Assembly (NCBI GenBank): GCA_014896635.1
Contig: JADBKA010000056.1
Span: forward strand, 1-23,835
Source: Ktedonobacteraceae bacterium
GTDB taxonomy: Bacteria > Chloroflexota > Ktedonobacteria > Ktedonobacterales > Ktedonobacteraceae
Length of the DNA stretch: 23,835 nucleotides
Direction of reading: 5' to 3'
The notes beneath the pieces are model-generated. The model was given only the letters and a program-made list of their open reading frames with translations. It ran no database searches and had not been told where the DNA came from. The translations under genes were made by a program, and so were the position numbers. Below, in pieces: positions 21,284 through 23,835 of the stretch (its first letter is position 1; the number at the start of each line of letters is the position of its first letter).

Positions 21284-23056
21284 GTGAATATCTGTAACCG
21301 TTGTGGGTACCATGTTCCGCCGGGAGCATCGAATTGTCCTCAATGTGGGATATCTCTCGTTGTGAGGACCGAGAGGACCTCTAGCCCTTTTACGGGAGAG
21401 CAGGCGCCACCGGAGATACCTGCCTGGCTGGAGTCGTTGAAAGCGGGAGAGCATCCAGTAGCATCGCAAGATGCGGCCTTTTTTCCGGTGACCGATCTGC
21501 CTGGAGAGGGGTCTGTACCTGGCCGAGTGCGCTTGGAGCAGTCAACAGGCGCATCACCTGCCGGCTCCCCGGTTCCCTCTTCTGCTCAAAGCGCGTTGCG
21601 CCAGGCTTCTACTCCAGGACCTCTCACTGGCGGAGAGGAAGCTTTGTCAGGAAGGTTGGAGGCGCGTTCGCTGATTGATGAGCAGTCATTGCCTGCCTGG
21701 ATGCAGAAAGGGCAGTCGTCCGCGCCTTCTGCCGTGCCAGAAAGCGGTTTCTCTGCTGGCAGGCTGATCGATCCTGATGCTTTGCCAGAGTGGATGAAGT
21801 TGCTCCAGCCGCCCCAGCAGTCGTCCGCAGCCCCTTTCTCTCAGACTGTTGCGCCAGCAGAGCAGAGCATGTCATCCAGTGAGATGCCAGAGTGGATGAA
21901 GTCGCTGCAACCGTCTCAAGCGTCTCCGGCTTCAGAGGCTGCTCAACCGCCGCAGGGAGCCTTGCCGCGTGATGTACTCGACGAGCAGTCGCTAGCTGCC
22001 TGGATAAAGCCGCAGGAAGATCAGGCGACGCATGCTGCTGGAGATGCGCAGCCGGACCAGTCTGGGAAGATCTCGCCAGCATCGCTGATTGATGAAGAGG
22101 CACTGCCACCATGGATGAAGTCACAGGAAGATCAGGCGATGCATGCTGCTGGAGGTGCGCAGCCGGGCCAGCCGGGGAAAATCTCACCAGCATCGCTGAT
22201 TGATAAAGAGGCACTACCAACATGGATACGTGAGCAGGAACAGTCCGCGTCTGCGGCCCAATCATACTGGTCTGGACAGCCGGCTCCGTCGCCTTCGCCA
22301 GTGGCTCCGCCACAGTCCTCACCGACTCCTCAGGTGATGCCGCCGGGCAGTGTGCCAGGTGTGCCAGCATCGGGTCAGGGTCTCTCTGCCTCGTCATTTA
22401 TTGATACAAATGCTTTACCTGAATGGCTGAAGAGAGCAGAGCAACCTGGTCAGCCCGGTCAGCCTGCCCAGCCTGCCCAGCCTGCCAGCAGACAGCAGAG
22501 TACATACAGTATGCCGCCTTCTATGGAAAAGGTGCGTGCAGCCGTACCCAGTCGTCCACGTACTGAATGGAATGCCTCCGAGACCAGTGAAGTGGCGGCA
22601 AATGTCTTTGCTTCCATGCTCGGTGTGGCCTCTGCGGCTCCACAGTTTCCGGCGCCCGCGAACGTTCCTTATGGGCAGGGACAGACAGGACCACAGGGAC
22701 AATCAGCGCCAGGGAGGGGAGGCCCACAGGGCATTCCACAGACTCCCGTACCCGGCGCGCAGGTAGCGCCACCTCCGCCAGGGCAGCCGGTCATGCCATC
22801 CCAGGGATACGCTCAGCAGGGGTATAATAGCTATCCCGGCTATCAGGGCCAGGGAGGGATGCCAGGCGGCGCTCCGATAAGCGCGCCTCCACCAGGGCCT
22901 ATGGGGCCGCCTTCTTATCCCGGGAACATGGGAGGAATGGCGAGCATGCCGGGCGTGCCGCCGACGCCCGGCGCGCCTTATACGGCCAGCAGACAGAAGG
23001 GAATGAAAAAGCGCGGGATTTTTGAAGCTTTGCGAGACTGGCTTACATCTCGTTAG
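21284..23056 (+). CDS. Zinc-ribbon protein with eight LPxW(M/I/L)K-type motifs and disordered Pro/Gly/Gln tail
   Basis: 590 residues from GTG at 21284 (GAGGAG 5 nt upstream). Residues 4-21 form a short zinc ribbon (C4-x2-C7, C18-x2-C21). Eight copies of a linear motif, consensus (L/F)ID-x-x-(A/S)LP-x-W-(M/I/L)-K, follow at residues 44-53, 130-143, 161-174, 198-209, 231-244, 268-281, 305-318 and 372-385, separated by Pro/Ser/Gln-rich linkers. Residues 386-570 are disordered (GQPGQ, PGY, PPPG runs). The end is a basic amphipathic tail (KKRGIFEALRDWLTSR). No signal peptide or TM helix is present. The architecture suggests a scaffold offering repeated docking peptides to a partner. The MutL-like gene begins 23 nt downstream, so the two are probably co-transcribed and may act together. 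Function unknown; I know no characterised homologue. Confidence 0.88.
   Translation: MNICNRCGYHVPPGASNCPQCGISLVVRTERTSSPFTGEQAPPEIPAWLESLKAGEHPVASQDAAFFPVTDLPGEGSVPGRVRLEQSTGASPAGSPVPSSAQSALRQASTPGPLTGGEEALSGRLEARSLIDEQSLPAWMQKGQSSAPSAVPESGFSAGRLIDPDALPEWMKLLQPPQQSSAAPFSQTVAPAEQSMSSSEMPEWMKSLQPSQASPASEAAQPPQGALPRDVLDEQSLAAWIKPQEDQATHAAGDAQPDQSGKISPASLIDEEALPPWMKSQEDQAMHAAGGAQPGQPGKISPASLIDKEALPTWIREQEQSASAAQSYWSGQPAPSPSPVAPPQSSPTPQVMPPGSVPGVPASGQGLSASSFIDTNALPEWLKRAEQPGQPGQPAQPAQPASRQQSTYSMPPSMEKVRAAVPSRPRTEWNASETSEVAANVFASMLGVASAAPQFPAPANVPYGQGQTGPQGQSAPGRGGPQGIPQTPVPGAQVAPPPPGQPVMPSQGYAQQGYNSYPGYQGQGGMPGGAPISAPPPGPMGPPSYPGNMGGMASMPGVPPTPGAPYTASRQKGMKKRGIFEALRDWLTSR
22019..22240 (+). repeat. 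111-bp tandem duplication inside the zinc-ribbon gene
   Basis: Two adjacent 111-nt units (22019-22129 and 22130-22240) encode 37 residues each. Each includes a linker (EDQA-x-HAAG, GKISPAS) and one LIDxEALPxW motif. Nucleotide identity is high in the first two thirds and lower towards the end, so the duplication is recent and in frame. Confidence 0.75.
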
Positions 23057-23079
23057 CAGCAGGGAGGAGGCAACAGGAT

Positions 23080-23835
23080 ATGGTCGCACAACCCCAGCCA
23101 GTGGGAGGGCAGGGTGCTGCACAGGAATCCCGGCAGGTGGTCCCCGGCTCTTTGCTGGTTGCTGATTGCGGGGCTGTCTTTACCAAAGTTTCTCTGTTCG
23201 GGCTTGTTGAAGGACAGTATCGCCTGATGGCACGCGGCGAAGTTCCAACATCAATCAAACCGCCGCAGGAAGACATCACGGCTGGTATTCTTCAGGCCAT
23301 CAGGACGATTGAATTTATTACTGGCAGACGCTTTATCGAAAATGCAGGCGAAGATGAGCGCCTGATCTCTCCTGAGCGACCAGATGGGAATGGTATTGAT
23401 GCCTTCGTCACAGTGATAAGCGCCGGGGGGCCGTTGCGCCTGGTTGTACTGGGTGCGGTCAGCAAACAGTTAGAGCAGCTTGTTGAGCAGGCAGTTTCTG
23501 GCCTGTATGTGGAGACTCACTCGCTGCCCGCTCCTTCGTTTGTGGTCGCCACTTCCTCACCGGCTCCCGTTCCTGCCGCCGCCGGTGCAGGGAGCAGTCC
23601 CTCTCATCAGGGTGTCCAGGGAGCCTGGACGCAGGAGCGCATTGCGATGGAGTGGGAGCGTCATTTGAGCCGCTTGCGTGAGTTGCAGCCACAGGCAGCT
23701 CTTATCGTTGGTATGGCTGATGGCCCTGCCGGTCCAGCTCCCCTGCAAGAAGCCTGCCAGTTACTGATTAACGCAGCACGAGAACGAGAAGAGCAGGCTC
23801 AGACGAATCTTATGGTTCCCAGACCCAGGCCCATT
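23080..23835 (+). CDS. MutL-like (glutamate mutase L family) ASKHA ATPase, 5' part, cut by the window edge
   Basis: 252 codons are open from the ATG at 23080 to the window end without a stop, so the gene continues beyond it. GGGAGGAGG (23062-23070) lies 9 nt upstream. After a Gln/Gly-rich lead (1-22) comes SLLVADCGAVFTKVSLFGL (24-42): a phosphate-1 loop of the actin/hexokinase (ASKHA) fold, D29-x-G-x-x-x-TK. GLVEGQYRLMARGEVPTS, GILQAIRTIEFITGRR and GNGIDAFVTVISAGGPLRLVVLG (104-125) follow the order of the MutL/GlmL family. In clostridia GlmL serves coenzyme-B12 glutamate mutase; no mutase gene is in view. Pro/Ala-rich residues 149-181 look like a linker. The pairing with the zinc-ribbon scaffold is the interesting part. 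Confidence 0.85.
   Translation, partial: MVAQPQPVGGQGAAQESRQVVPGSLLVADCGAVFTKVSLFGLVEGQYRLMARGEVPTSIKPPQEDITAGILQAIRTIEFITGRRFIENAGEDERLISPERPDGNGIDAFVTVISAGGPLRLVVLGAVSKQLEQLVEQAVSGLYVETHSLPAPSFVVATSSPAPVPAAAGAGSSPSHQGVQGAWTQERIAMEWERHLSRLRELQPQAALIVGMADGPAGPAPLQEACQLLINAAREREEQAQTNLMVPRPRPI

Noticed and set aside
22019..22240. CRISPR-like or mobile repeat
   Set aside because: Only two adjacent in-frame units inside a coding region; a plain tandem duplication explains them.
21624..22397. 257-codon minus-strand frame opposite the zinc-ribbon gene
   Set aside because: Its repeats mirror the tandem motifs of the plus-strand gene; no ribosome site or family.

Overview
The window looks like chromosomal DNA of a Chloroflexota bacterium, most likely a Ktedonobacteria-type organism. 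This is inference from gene content: an F420-type luciferase-like oxidoreductase, large STAND/LuxR and SARP-type regulators with TPR tails, an MprF-like lipid aminoacyltransferase, a fused CopC-CopD-YtkA protein, and a proline-rich zinc-ribbon protein in front of a MutL-like ASKHA protein. Base composition is moderately GC-rich throughout. I see no rRNA, tRNA, CRISPR array, insertion sequence or prophage block.

Layout, left to right. At 233-1024 (+) is an LLM-class oxidoreductase flanked by strong palindromic hairpins. A structured 291-nt spacer leads into an EfeO/imelysin-like lipoprotein (1316-2482 +). This converges, with a 2-nt gap, on a three-gene minus-strand operon (6091 back to 2485): AMACR-type CoA-transferase-fold racemase, then M20 metallopeptidase, then class I aminotransferase, joined by two 4-nt ATGA overlaps. 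The operon has a strong promoter with a dyad between its -35 and -10. Divergent from it are a CopC-CopD-YtkA membrane protein (6302-8347 +) and a gamma-class carbonic anhydrase (8368-8886 +). These converge on a MidA/NDUFAF7-type methyltransferase (8911-10041 -).

Divergent from the methyltransferase is an 855-residue STAND ATPase with a C-terminal LuxR helix-turn-helix (10187-12754 +). It is followed by what looks like an internally deleted SARP regulator: an N-terminal DNA-binding/partial BTAD fragment (12868-13353) and a TPR-type C-terminal fragment (13350-14714) in another frame. Then come minus-strand genes: a six-TM membrane protein (14786-15490), DNA polymerase III delta (holA, 15648-16694) with a small membrane protein upstream of it (16719-17066), and an MprF-like phosphatidylglycerol aminoacyltransferase (17187-18947). 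A 383-nt gene-poor stretch precedes a DUF4870-like protein (19331-19699 +), whose 3' end overlaps a convergent DUF92/VTE6-like gene (19675-20565 -). A solitary RusA-type resolvase lies at 20668-21129 (-).

The right end holds the most intriguing locus. A zinc-ribbon protein carries eight copies of an LP-x-W-(M/I/L)-K type motif and a long disordered tail (21284-23056 +). It is followed at once by a MutL-like ASKHA ATPase (23080 to the window edge, partial). Their close spacing suggests one operon, possibly a scaffold plus an actin-fold ATPase of unknown role. Most other genes are recognisable metabolic, envelope, regulatory or housekeeping functions.
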